This document shows positions 45,771-56,870 of a stretch of DNA of 64,000 nt, one piece after another (position 1 is the first letter of the stretch; every line of letters begins with the position of its first letter). The translations under genes were made by a program, and so were the position numbers. This DNA is from Panicum virgatum (taxonomy: Eukaryota > Streptophyta > Magnoliopsida > Poales > Poaceae). The notes under the pieces were generated by a model, which worked only from the letters and a program-made list of their open reading frames with translations, did no database searches and was not told the origin of the DNA. The stretch spans positions 27,018,090 to 27,082,089 of the forward strand of contig NC_053153.1 of the NCBI RefSeq assembly GCF_016808335.1. Reading direction: 5' to 3'.

Positions 45771-46580
45771 GGAACGCCATGACGCGGAGCAGCCGCAGTG
45801 GCGTAGGGCGCGGTGCAGAGTAGCGGCTGGACGGGCTACAACGTAAGGAGCAGTGGCCCAGAGCAGTGGCGGCGCCTCAATGCCACGGCTCCCACCCCGT
45901 TAATTTTTTTAATTTTTTATTGATTCTGTAGAGGCAGATCACGTCGTGACCCGTCCCTACAAATCAATTTCTAGAGATGGGTTAGGGGGTTCTAGAGATG
46001 GGTTAGGGGGTAATCTACCCCTACAAATGTATTTTTAGGGGCGGTCGCGTTACCCGTTCCTACAAATAGTATTTGTAACAGTGAAAACTAGAGGCGGGTA
46101 TCACGCCCTCCCTAAAAATACGTTTTTAGCCGTCTCTAAAAACTGTTTTTATAGTAGTTTATTTCAAGTCTGAGGAAAGCAACACAACAATCGGTTCCGC
46201 TCTACTGGATGGCCACCGGCGGCAGCTGCTGGAGCGCCACAACACGGAGCAGCCGTAGCGGCGCAGGGCCGCAGCATGGAGCAGCAGCCGAGCGGGCTGC
46301 ACCGTGGGGAGTGGCGGCCTGGAGCAGCAGTGGCGCCGCCGATGCCACGGCTCTGACCCCGTCGTTTTTTATTTTTTATTCAATCTGTAGAGGCGGATCA
46401 CGTCGTGACCTGCCCCTACAAATTATTTTTTAGGACGGTTTAGAGGTGATCCGCCCCTACAAACATATTTTTAGAGACGGTCGTATTACATGTTCCTACA
46501 AATAGTATTTGTAGCAGCGAAAACTAGATGCAGATATCACGCCCGTTCCTAAAAATACGATTTTCTATAGCTTACATCTA
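45771..46580. repeat. Tandem pair of ~400-bp related segments at the stack edge
   Basis: The segment from about 45771 (GCTGGAACGCCATGACGCGG, then CAATGCCACGGCTC, TGTAGAGGCAGATCACGTCG) is matched by one from about 46220 (GCTGGAGCGCCACAACACGG, then CGATGCCACGGCTC, TGTAGAGGCGGATCACGTCG). The first lies inside the outer CACTA-like element and the second just beyond its end. Confidence 0.7.
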
Positions 46581-47165
46581 CTTTTTTGAAAAGCCACACC
46601 TCAAACACAATCTAATCATCCAACTTTACAAAAGATAACACGGCAGGTCTTACCTACCTAATACTGCGTGACAATATTTGTATTTCAGAGAAGTCTTCAG
46701 TACTGGTGGCAAAATAATTACCAATACAAAAGCTGACTTGCACTAAAAATGGTTAAGCACTCATGTGCATGCAAGCCTTGTCAGCCTCATCTTTGATGAG
46801 CATTCAATGTCACTGTAGCTCTCAGCACTAGTTGTTATTAGGTATTTGGAAATATCTGCATTAGTTTTGGTGAAGAGTGGCTATGCGCGCGTATGTCTTT
46901 TTCTTGGCTTATGGTCGGATCATCTTGATTTGATGAAATAGGGAGGCTCTTCAATGCAGGCCTGAAATTGTTGGTTTGGTCCTCCTTGATGGCATGCTTT
47001 GGAAAAAAAAAGTCAAACAGTGACGGATGGATACACTTCCGTCGTCAAACCACGCTGTCCTTCAGTACTTTGTGCAACAGTGCAGCTGGTACCGAACATC
47101 ATTGATCTGATCGCCCAATGGCCCAATGATGACTACTCCCTCTGTCCCGCTTTATTGGTCACTAA
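46581..47165. other. Intergenic sequence
   Basis: No gene is seen. A CTCCCTCTGTCCCGC phrase at about 47136 looks like a Stowaway-type end, but I could not find its partner. Confidence 0.4.
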
Positions 47166-47496
47166 AGCCATGTTTAGATCACTTTGCATTTTGTATTTTT
47201 AGATTTTTGAAAAAAAATCTTCAACATTTGGAGTATTAAATATAGACTAATCACAAAATTAATTACAGATCTCGTTGTAAACTACGAGACGAATCTAATG
47301 AGTATAATTAATTCATCATTAAAGCATGTTTACTGCAGTATTATTGTAGCAATTTAGTGTCTAATCACGTCCTAATTAGGCTCATTAGATTCGTCTCGCG
47401 ATTTACAGTCCATTTGTGTAATGTGATTTATTTTTTTACTACATTTAGTATACCATACAAGCGATTTACAAAATTTTTATATTTTACATTTTGGCC
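47166..47496. mobile_element. Tourist-like MITE
   Basis: It starts AGCCATGTTTAGATCACTTT and ends ACATTTTGGCC, with TAA on both sides (47163-47165 and 47497-47499). Internal GAGACGAATCTAATGAG and its inverse CTCATTAGATTCGTCTCG form a long hairpin. At 331 bp and noncoding, it is typical of the grass Tourist/PIF group. Confidence 0.6.
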
Positions 47497-47748
47497 TAAG
47501 GTAAGGAAGCACAACTCCCTCGCAATCACGCTTCCTGAGCGACATGTAAAAGGGGACATAGAAGTACTTTGTTGTCTTTAAACTAAAGGTTCTCCCTTTT
47601 ATTTTAAATATATATGACGTTTTGGACAAATTAATATAGATGTTTAAAATTAAATATCTGAAGTGGGAAAGAATAATAAAATGTGATCTTGTTAGCAATT
47701 TAATGCAAGGGGAGAACCTATGATGTTCCTACATGTCATGCACTCTTA

Positions 47749-47981
47749 CGCCCTGTTTAGTTTTCAAAAAAAAAATTCATAGTATCCGTCACATCAAATC
47801 TTCGAACACATATATGGAGCATTAAATACAATTAAAAAAATAACTAATTACACAGTCTAACTAATTAGCACGAGCTGAATCTTTAAGCCTAATTAGTCTA
47901 TAATTAGATATTATTTGTCAAGTAACAACGAAATATGCTATAGTACCAAAATCCAAACCTTTTCACCAACTAAACACACCC
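47749..47981. mobile_element. Tourist-like MITE
   Basis: Ends CGCCCTGTTTAGTT and AACTAAACACACCC are imperfect inverse copies. TTA flanks both (47746-47748 and 47982-47984). It is 233 bp, AT-rich and noncoding. Confidence 0.7.
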
Positions 47982-47984
47982 TTA

Positions 47985-49470
47985 CTTTCGAAAGAGTCAG
48001 ACGGTGATAGATCAACTCATATTTAACTAAACAGTAGCTGCTGTTGTGTACTTCTATACTTTTTGCCAATCGGATCGTAACAAAAGGACTCTGCTATTTT
48101 TCATAGTTGAAAGGTGCAAACTTTATTGTTTTGATGCAATCATAGGAGATTAAAACGAGGAAAACAGCTAGTGCAGGTTGATGCAGTCTTGATAGTTTGG
48201 GACAACGAGGATGATAGAGGAACTTGAAAACGTACATGCACAGGCAGCGCCGCTTTCTGCAATGGATATACAAACATTGTTTTTTTTTTGGTCCAAGACA
48301 ACCATTAATTATTAGAATGACTCTATAAAAGTGCCTAGAGATGGACATACACGCACATTGTTGGATATGATTCGACTAATTATAATAAAGCTTGAATGGC
48401 ATAAAAAATTACATAGGTACATTCCTCCAAATGCTTAAATGGGGACAGTTAGTAGCTTCCTTTTTGCTTTTCTTTTATCTTTCATTCTTTGATAAACAAG
48501 ACATGGAGCGCATCCAGCCCGTGCGACCACGCGACGCCTATTGATTGTGGACCACAGGTAGATGCTCAATAGGGGGCAGCAGAGCAGTACTTCGTACCAT
48601 AGGGGAAACAAGGAAATCCTTTTGCAGGCTGCAGCATGCGAATGCATGCAACATCATGAAAAAAAATAGTCCAATTTACACACTTAAACTATTATAAAAA
48701 TCTGACTTTCATGCTTTAATTACAAAACTGAATAATGGAGGCCATCTAACCGGCTAATCCGATTAAATTAAACCTTTAGGTGATTTTTTTTATTTTATAA
48801 AAATAAAGATATTCAAATTTAGACTAAAAATTATAGGTAAGTTATATTAAATGAAAACATACTAAACGGGTGCCGGTACTTTTAGAAAAATATGATATAT
48901 TTATTTGTACCCCACTTATCAGTTATTCGTATCATACGTTCTTATGCTTATGTTATTTGTTTGCTTGTAGTTATACCTATTACATTCAGTAAATAAGATC
49001 CAAATAGAGCAACAAAAAATAAGTTACAATTGTTTCATATTTTTATTTAAAATGAGTTAGATTTAATTTTTTAAATCTAACCAGATTTTTTATTTTTCTT
49101 AAATGTGAAATCACATTTAACTACCCAAAGGATCAAACTTGTCGGATTTTAACAGTTGGATAGCCCTTGTTATGCAGTTTTGTAGTTGGACGTTGAAAAT
49201 TGGATTTTTGATAGTTCGAGGGTGTAAGCTGAATTTTTGTTCTAAAAATACAAAACAAATGAGTACACTTTGTATGTATTCAAGAGAAATCACAAAATTG
49301 AGAAGACCAGTTTACAGCACAAGTGGCCTCTACCATATTACCATGTAACAATATGACATGCTCTCAAGGGTGCAGTATGTGGAAAACTGTGTGGTGCCTG
49401 TATACAATATACACTACCGTAGCACACCCATCCATGCCTTGCCTGTTGTCTCCATCACCAAGATAAAGTA
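47985..49470. other. Intergenic region downstream of the GDSL gene
   Basis: AT-rich DNA without a supportable gene. It includes the 3' flank of the GDSL gene at its right end. Confidence 0.4.
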
Positions 49471-49473
49471 TTT

Positions 49474-51307
49474 TCACATGAATACATGCAACGTGGTGTT
49501 GATGACGGTGTCGGCTAGCAGCTTGTACATCTTCTCCGTGGGATGGATTGCGTCGAAGAACACATACTTGTTGGCGTTTCCACATAGCATCGAGGTGCTG
49601 AAGCTGCAAAAGTAGCCTGCCTCGAAAAGCCCTGTGCCACAGCAACCTTGCACTGCATTCTCAAATCCTGCCCACGCACCAGGAAAGGGAAAATGATTAC
49701 ATTAGTAGCTAGCCTCTTTGCACTGCAGTCTTGATTATTACTCTCTCCATTCCAAATTATAATCCGTTTGAACACATGTCTTATTTAAAAATTTATATAG
49801 ATATAATCAAATTTAAATCATTCTTAAAGAACTTTTATTAATAAAGCAAACCACAAAAAAGTGAGGTTTTTCCCAAATTTTCAAATAAGATGAGTGGTCA
49901 AATTTGAAATAAAAATGTCAAATAAATTTTAATGAACGGAGGGAGTAATTACTACTTCCAATTAATGATATATAAGAAGGTTCAGAAAAGAAAAATAGTT
50001 AAATAATCATTGCTTTATACAATACTTTGTATACATCCTAGTAAAGTTTTAATTTAAATCTGCCAATATGAACATATATACAAATACAAGAGTACTAGCA
50101 ATCACGAACATGTCAACCGAAAAACTGTGTGCAAAGCGAAGAGAAGAGCAGCGGCAGAAACTTGTAGTAATGAGTTGAGGGCACTGTTGAATGAATTCTG
50201 CAGCCGCTGGCTGCGACGTGTTGCCAATACATGGGCATGTGGCGCGCATGCCGGCCTCTAGCTGGCTCGCTCTCCGCGGAGCTGAGCAGAGCAGAGCGCC
50301 ATTTATTAATGCAGAATCGGAGACGACCACCCCACATGAATGCTGCGAGCTACCGCCAGCATTGCATGGCAATCTTGTGATGGTGCAAGAAAAGAATCAA
50401 TGGAGTGAGTGTGGTTACCGTAGTCGGCCGGCCTGTTGACGACGGCGGCGAGGAGCTGGTAGGTGTCGGCGAAGACGAGGTGCAGCCCCGGGAGCTGGCT
50501 GTTGAGCTTGGCGACGAGCTCCTGCAGCTTGGCGTTGAAGGTCCTGGCAACGGCGTTGTACTGCTCGTTGCACTCCCCGGGGTCGTCGCGGTTGCCGATC
50601 CGCTCGGCGGGGAGGCAGCCCATGGGCGTGAGGCCCGTGAAGTCCATCTTGCGGCCGCCGAGCGCGTGCACGCGGCGGATGGCGGCCTCGGCAAGCCCCA
50701 GCAGGTAGGCCTGGTACTCGCCCACCGTGTACTGCAGCCGCCGCTCCGGCAGGTTGTAGTAGTTCTCGATGAAGTCGTTGGTGCCGATGCTCCAGATGTA
50801 GAGCGCCTCGCCGATGATCTCCGCGGCCGCCGCTTCGCCCTTGGCGGCCTTGAGGCGGTCGGTGTACTCCTTGAAGTAGGCCAGCTGCTGGGCCAGCGTG
50901 ATCACCGAGAGGACGCCGGCGGTGGCGTTGTCGAGGCCGGTGGCGGCGGAGGCGAAGGAGACGCCGGCGGCGAGCTGGTCGATGGTGCAGTTGGCGTCGA
51001 GGTAGGCGGGGATGGAGGGCGGCAGGCCGAAGGCCTCGGAGATGAATTCGGTGGCGAGGCGGCCGTTGGAGAAGCGGCCCGTGGGGAGGCCGTTGGCGTA
51101 GTCGCGCCCGTACGGCCAGAAGTTGCTCCGCGCGACGGTCGGGATGAAGTTGTTGTTGCCCGTGTCCACGGACGAGTCGCCGAACACGATGATCGCCGGC
51201 ACCTTCCCCTTCCCGGCCGCCGCCAGTACTCTTCCGCCGCCGTGAAGCAAGAAGCAGGAGAAGATCAACCACGGCAAGTGCCTCCGGAAGTGGAGTGCCG
51301 ACGACAT
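49474..51307 (-). CDS. GDSL esterase/lipase, two exons
   Basis: Exon 1 (51307-50419) and exon 2 (49667-49474) join at a GT...AG intron to give 360 residues, normal for plant GDSL/SGNH hydrolases. Residues 1-31 are a signal peptide, so secretion to the wall or vacuole is likely. Block I is FGDSSVDTGNNN with the nucleophile Ser45. Block II Gly is at 115 (GVSFASAATG), block III is GTNDF with Asn177, and block V is DAIHPT with Asp335 and His338, completing the catalytic set. The protein most resembles the large plant clade containing Arabidopsis At2g04570-like enzymes. The substrate is unknown: these enzymes hydrolyse ester bonds of lipids or wall polymers. The downstream ATG at 51307 is preferred over earlier in-frame Mets because it starts the signal peptide and follows a TATA box. 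All motifs are intact, so it is likely functional. Confidence 0.93.
49741..49945. mobile_element. Stowaway-like MITE in the GDSL intron
   Basis: The ends CTCTCTCCATTCCAAATTAT and GAACGGAGGGAG are inverse copies of the Stowaway consensus, with TA on each side (49739-49740 and 49946-49947). It is 205 bp, AT-rich, and lies wholly inside the single intron 49668-50418. Confidence 0.75.
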
Positions 51308-51387
51308 TGCAAACAACTGAAGACGACGACGATACGGTGGTAGCTTCTTGCAGTGGTGTATCTGACGGGACGGGTAAGGTGCGGTGC

Positions 51388-51399
51388 TTATATATATGC
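51388..51399 (-). promoter_or_regulatory. TATA box of the GDSL gene
   Basis: CATATATATAAG on the minus strand, about 80-90 bp before the ATG, which leaves room for a short 5' UTR. Confidence 0.6.
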
Positions 51400-51785
51400 G
51401 TCTGTACACTCTACACTGTGTAGTGGAGCAGATACGTATACATAAGGACGTCGCGTGGTTTGTTAGGATGGAGAAACGATTATTCATGTGTGTATCTATA
51501 AGTGCACTGCAAGGCTGCAACTACCGGCGATAACCTGCAGCGCTAATATAATTGCGCCGTGCGTGTTCGTGTGATGATCGCGATGGCATTAATTAGGGTG
51601 GCGAGTGATGGGAGCGCGAGAGAGATACTGTAGAGAGGAGAACGATGCTTCTGCTCAGCTGCATGTGAGGCGCGCGCTTAATATAAGACAGCGCATTTAA
51701 TCGCCGCCCCTCACTCGCTGCCTTTATGGAAAGGGCAATAGAATAAAGCCATGCTTTGCTAGTTGGATATGATGCCGATGAGGAA

Positions 51786-53705
51786 GGGTCTATTTGGCAG
51801 TTTTACACCACCAAAATCAGCACCACTTCCAAAAATTTTGTCAAAATAGATCACCTTATTCTATTTCACAAAAAAGTAGATCCACTCCACTTTTTTTTGG
51901 AGCATCTCAAGAGCTACTCCACCGATTCCTAAAGCTAGTAGAGTTGGGATTATTTACCCACCATACCACTGGTAAGTGGGAAAAAAACGGTTCGATCTTA
52001 TATCCGTCACAGTCAACCTTGATCTTCATCTTCCCGGCTGCTTCCCGTCAAATCTTTTTTTGACGAACCAACGGGGGCAAGATGCCCACCTGAACTTGAA
52101 TTCAATCGGTAGCTGCCGAAGCAGCCAAGTTTTACAAGTGGTCACTTGCATTTTGGAGCAAGCGTCGGGCTCCAGGGGTGAGATACCATAGGGGAGGAGG
52201 AGGGTTTTGCTACTAAAGTTTATGTTACATCACTAAGAGAGTTACACCAGAGCAAAATCCGAGACGAGTTGACCCGGCGGGGAGCACGAAAGACCCAGAG
52301 CCGGAGGTGCGCACGCATCGACATGATGATGCCGTCCACGCCGAGAGAGATGTTGTGGAAGACCATACGGTTTCTGGCTTTCCAGACGCACCAGAGGACG
52401 AGAAGCAGCGCGGTGTTGGTGGAGGGTTCATCCAAACCTACAGTAGAGGCGAGAGAGGAGTGGATGGAGGGCACGTCAGTTGGAGCGAGGGCGTCGGGGA
52501 AGATCCGGTCCCAGAGACCACGGAGGCGGGGCCACGTCACAAAAGAGGTGCACAACATCTTCAACCCCGTGGAAGAATGGACAGATGTCGGTGTCGGTGT
52601 CGAGGCAACCATGGCAATGCAGGCATTCCCGCGTTCTGGTCCTCCCAAGGCGCAGTAGCCAGAAGGCGAACTGAACTTTGGCCGGCGCGAAGTTGTTCCA
52701 GTTGGCGTCGGCGAGAGGCGGGGCGGAGCCGCAGGCGCGGCACGGATCACCTCATAGATGAGACTGACGTGGAAGGGCGACGAAGGCGAGGTCGTGGTGA
52801 CGCGGTGGTCATGCCTGGGGGAGAGGGGTACCATAGCGAGCGCGGCGTCCAGGAGGGCGAGCTCATGGCTGGCCACATAGGAGAGTCACGGAGGCTAGGC
52901 AAGGCCGCGAGCGCCAAGGGCCACCGCAATCTTGACGCCGTCCCACCCCAGACCACGCCCCCGCCGCTTCGGAGTCCGAGTCTTGCCGCCGCCGCCGCCC
53001 GTCGAATCGTGCCGCCGCCACCCATCAAGTCACCCCCACCGCAGCGCTTGATTTGCGCCACTGCCGCCACGCTCGATTTGCGCCACCGTCATTGGGTCAC
53101 GCCGTCGTCGCCGACCTCGGGTCGCGCCGCCGCCTTCATCGGTTCGCGTCGTTGTAGGGCACACGGGGGAGGAGGAGCAAGCACCACCCGGCTAGCAGGG
53201 CGGCGAGGAGGCCCGCGAGCATTGGGCGCTGCGCTCCGACCATGTCCGGGGCGGCGCTGGTGCTGCTGCCGGTCGGGCCCACCGCTTGCCGACACCCGAT
53301 GCCACCTTTGCTCGCCAGGGCCCGTTGCTGCCTACCGGGAAGAGCTGCCCGAGGCGATCGATCTCCCGCCGCTACTCGTCGGGGAAAGCCGCCACGCGGC
53401 GGGGAAAGCCGCTGCCGGCACAGCTCGCTGGGAAGATCCGTCACCATTGCTTGTTTCGCACACAGGAAGAAGAGGAAGAACGGGAAGATAAACTGACAAG
53501 CAGGCCCCGTGTGGAAGCGAGGGGAGTTTAGATAGGCTGAGCTGGGCCACTGCTTGCACATTTGGCCAGCGAGCGAATGGAACAGGGCGTATGAGATTTG
53601 TGGAGTAGAGCTCTCCCAAATATGATGAAGTGAAATAGCTGGAGTGAAATCTATGGATTGGAGTTTAAGGAGTTATTTGGAGGTGAAGCTCTCCCAAACA
53701 GAGTC
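51786..53705. mobile_element. Candidate TIR element carrying captured sequence
   Basis: The left end GTCTATTTGGCAGTTTTACA and right end (inverse) GACTCTGTTTGGGAGAGCTT are weakly similar. Both continue into CACC-rich and CACTTC-rich subterminal DNA (left TCCACTCCACTT, right ATTTCACTCCAGC on the inverse). No clear TSD was found, so class and ends are uncertain (PIF/Harbinger-like by sequence of the ends). The GC-rich interior holds a LINE fragment and low-complexity sequence. Confidence 0.4.
52220..52711 (-). pseudogene. LINE 3' fragment (zf-RVT region)
   Basis: On the minus strand, NNFAPAKVQFAFWLLRLGRT is followed by CLHCHG and VEDVVHLFCD, the zf-RVT zinc-binding pattern found near the end of plant LINE reverse-transcriptase proteins. 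In a shifted frame come LWDRIFPDALAPTD and LLLVLWCVWKARNRMVFHNI, the WxxWKxRN segment that follows zf-RVT. One Cys position has become Phe (CPFF) and a frameshift separates the halves. The RT domain itself is missing. The fragment ends with a stop at 52220 and no obvious poly(A). Confidence 0.6.
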
Positions 53706-54787
53706 TTAGCTTATGGGTGGGAGTGGGAGCGTCGATCGGGACACCATGAATGTGCCGAGTAGCTCTTGTGGTTTACTATCACTTATCAGGAGGGGAAAAG
53801 CGATCAAAGCAAATAAAGGGAACTGGATGCCCGGAGTCGAGGGATAAAGTGAGTGGCAAGTAGTTGGCGTGTGCCTGAACGCAGTTCCCCAATGATGGTG
53901 CGACGCCAAAGACTCTGTCCTCCCACATTTTTTTTCTTATTGTAGTAAGTGTTGTAGGGCTCATCAAAACTTAGAGTACGTAAGAATTTTTATAGTCTAT
54001 CTCTCAGTCTACTCGTATAGTCAGTGGCGGAGCTACTGGGGGGCTCTAGTCCCCTACCTACATGCAGCCCATCGAGCCCCCCAAAGCCCCTCTACAATTT
54101 TCAACCATAAATCAAGAGGAGAAAGACGAAATGAGGAGGAAGAAGAAGAATAAGAGAGAGGGAAGGAAGAAGCAGAGGAAAATGATCCCCCTCTAAATTC
54201 AAATTCTAGATCTGCCACTACTTATAGTGGTTAATTTTTAATAACTAATATATAGCTCACTTGTCTCTCTCAGAACATCTCTTAGTTCTTGTGTCGAAGC
54301 CACCTCTCCTCTGTCTCGTCTTCTCTTTCCTCCATCCCAGCATTCAGTCAGCATATAGCATGTTATAATACTTGCTCTTATGAGCACGGTCTGCACAACC
54401 TCGGTTATGCAGTTCCTGACTAGTAAAATAGGTACAAGCAGCATGCACAACCGCCATTAAGGAGTGACCATAAGTCGCCACGTGCAAGCTAGGGCCAAAG
54501 GGTCCACACCTGGTTCGGCCGAACCGGGGGTCGGCTGAACCAGATCGTAACCATCTTTGGCCACTGGCCTTTATGGTGGCTGATTTGTGGGTCCTATGTC
54601 GGTATCCGTGCATCGTGGTGTCACGTCATTTATCGGGGTTGTGTTTCTTGCCACCTAGGGTTTATTTCTCATTAATTCTTCTCAATTTTCTTCATAGCAT
54701 TATGCTAAATAAATATGCGAGCAAGAAATGAAAGCTCTCCTTTGTATGTTAAATTTTCTTATGGGATTGATGGTCGATTTTTTTGGT
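53706..54787. other. Intergenic, with LTR-like scraps
   Basis: A short inverted-end segment (54023-54219, AGTGGCGGAGCTA to TAGATCTGCCACT) could be a small MITE. A TTCGGCCGAACCGGGGGTCGG phrase near 54512 is typical of grass retrotransposon LTRs. No gene is seen. Confidence 0.35.
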
Positions 54788-55925
54788 GGCCCTGTTTGGA
54801 TCCATGAGTTAGAGTTAGATTTGGCTTTTTGGGGGTCATCTAACCCTAAAGTATCCAAATAGGAGGGTTAGATTGGGGTTAGATGCATCTAACTCACCAC
54901 AAAAAACTATCCCCCCTAAAGGGTGTTTATTTGGGTTAGATGAGGTGGGGCCCACCTTGTTTCCCCCTCTCTCCCCTCCTCAGACCCTTCTGCGCCCGAT
55001 TCGCTGCCTCCACCACGATCCCTCTTCTCGATCCAGGGGGCGCCACGGCTCCTCCTCGCCCGCACCCTCCTATCATCGCCGGCCGCCGCCCCGTGTCCGC
55101 AGCTGGCCGCCGTCCCCCAAGGCTGCCGCCAGCTGCCGGCCGCCGGCCCCGAGTCCGCCGTCGGCCACCCCCCCACCCTCGCCGCCCCTCCGCTCGACCG
55201 ACGGCGCACGTGGAGAGGAGCCGGTCGGAGGTGGCAGCGTAGGCGGAGCTGCCGCGCCTCCTCGCATGCCTGTTCAAGTCGGACAGGTGACCGGTCCGTT
55301 ATGCGGAGGTCCAGGAGGTCGTGCGGGCGGTGGGGGCCCGGAGCCCTGCAACGACCAAGGAGGGCGCGCGCCGTGCCCCCGCGGCGGAGCTAGAGCCTCG
55401 TCCTGCCCAAGCACGGTGGTGGCGACCGTATACCCGTGCCGGCCTCGGACCTGGGGAGACACCTCGGCTGCCTGCTAGGCTGCGCCGATGGCGGCTCCGA
55501 CATCTCCTTCTCCGTCGGCGGAGGGGCGACCGAGCTGCTCCAGCATCTGTTCGCGACGGCGGACATGTACGCCATGGACATGAAGAGGCCGCCGGCAGCG
55601 ATGAGGTGGAAGGGGGGGTCCCTGCAAGCCGACCAATGGGTCCCTGCTAGTAGATGCAAGGCAGCGAGAGTGGGAGAGCAGAGGAAGAAGGCGAGGAGTG
55701 GCCAGCAGTATGCCTCGATCATTTGGGAGGAAGGACACACAAGAGGCAACCACACCAAATCCGGCTGGAAAGAGGCTTAAAGGAACCAAATGATTGAAAA
55801 AGTGTATCTATTGTCCATCTAACATTTTCATCCAAACATCTCTTTGGTTAGAGTTAATTCAGGGTTAGTTATAAGTTAGAAACTAACTCTAACATCTAAC
55901 TCAGTTAAAGTATCCAAACAGGACC
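54788..55925. mobile_element. Candidate gene-capturing TIR element
   Basis: The ends GGCCCTGTTTGGAT and ATCCAAACAGGACC are inverse copies with one mismatch. Subterminal GTTAGAGTTAG motifs recur on both sides (54810-54870 and 55850-55910). A GC-rich interior (54960-55750) contrasts with the flanks and includes a MATH-BTB-like fragment. The adjacent triplets (GGT and GTT) and octamers do not match, so the superfamily is unsettled: PIF/Harbinger or hAT. Confidence 0.55.
55433..55780 (+). pseudogene. Captured MATH-BTB-like gene fragment, internally deleted
   Basis: The + frame gives PASDLGRHLGCLLGCADGGS, then DISFSVGGG, then ELLQHLFATADMYAMDMKR. The first part resembles the start of a BTB/POZ domain in plant MATH-BTB (BPM) proteins (SDLGxHLGxLLxxADGxDVxFxVxGE). 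The second resembles its late helix (QxLLxAADRYAxDRLK). About 60-70 residues that normally lie between them are missing, so the domain could not fold. The rest of the ORF (PPAAMRWKGGSLQADQWV...) matches nothing I know. The fragment sits in the right half of the transposon, in + orientation. Intact BPM proteins are substrate adaptors for CUL3 ubiquitin ligases. The match is by eye. Confidence 0.5.
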
Positions 55926-56870
55926 GTTATTTGATAAGCATCAACGCGCACCAGGCTGCTCTCGCTGCCTGTCGCTCGTGCTGCGCCGCATCACGCTTGG
56001 GTGACCCAGACCTCACCATTTGGCGCCTGTGGGTAGCTGGAGCCGGGTGGCTTTAATTTTGTTAGACCAACATCGGTAATGCGGTGAAGTTGTAAAATTC
56101 GTAGAAAATTGAATAGATCTTCAAGTTTTGTAGAACTTGTTTTGTTAGCTTCCACTAGATATGGTCTATCATTTCAAATTAATATATGCCATGTTTCTGT
56201 TACAGTATTTTACTTATGCATTCTTTTGTGAAAGTGAATTAATTACTTCACAAATTTTGATCTTCTCTAAAAATGCTGAACTTAATTTTTTAGACCACTT
56301 GCTAATTGCTCTTTCTAATGATGCAACTTGTTATTCTGGAACTTACATGTTTATTAGGGCTTTATATTGATTTCATGTTTGCTTCCTGAATGCTTGTTTA
56401 TTGCATAACTTTTAACTGAACAATGTTAGAATAGTAAAACCACTTCCTTTAGTCTGGTATCTCTGTCTAGTTTATATTGTAATTTTTTTCGAAATTGTTT
56501 GAAGTTTTTTCATGTCTTTCATGATTTATATATCTCAAGCTGAAAATCATCCCATTTTAATTAACTGTATAAAACTGCTTTGCTGCAAGTCCATGGGTTC
56601 ATATGGATGCCCTCTGCATGTAATGTATTTCAAGATTTATGATTGTTTTATAGTTTCATTGGTGCTAATATATGCTTAGTGTCTTTCTTGCTAAGTTAGT
56701 ATTAATGCTTATGCTTAGTGTCTTTCTTGCTAAGTTAGTATTAGTGCTTGATTGTTGTAGTTCGTGATTATTTTTGTAAATAATTGCATGGTTATGTCAT
56801 TCATTCTTCATGCTTGTCATTACAACTACAAATCATGGTACCCTGGTAACATACACATTCCTTATAAAAC
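55926..56870. other. AT-rich intergenic DNA
   Basis: No gene is seen. A direct repeat of TGCTTAGTGTCTTTCTTGCT (about 56671 and 56711, roughly 40 bp apart) is present. Confidence 0.4.

Larger units (their letters stand above)
27901..46159. mobile_element. Outer CACTA-like element of a nested stack
   Basis: The left end is CACTACTACAAAAATAATTT. The right end, TTTTTATAGTAGTT, is its inverse with the last base changed from G to T. TAT flanks both sides (27898-27900 and 46160-46162). Subterminal sequence carries repeats of the CCCGCCCCTAAAAA / TAGAGGCGGGT type on both sides. Without the inserted DNA (28654-45764) it would be about 1.15 kb and noncoding, with GC-rich internal sequence at 28150-28640 and 45780-45900. 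It is therefore a small nonautonomous copy swollen by insertions. Confidence 0.65.

Noticed and set aside
50405..51343. 312-codon plus-strand ORF opposite the GDSL gene
   Set aside because: It is a shadow of the GC-rich first exon. The minus frame has a signal peptide and all GDSL blocks.
52307..53491. 394-codon plus-strand ORF
   Set aside because: It reads antisense through the LINE fragment and then GC-rich low-complexity DNA. The recognisable protein is on the other strand.
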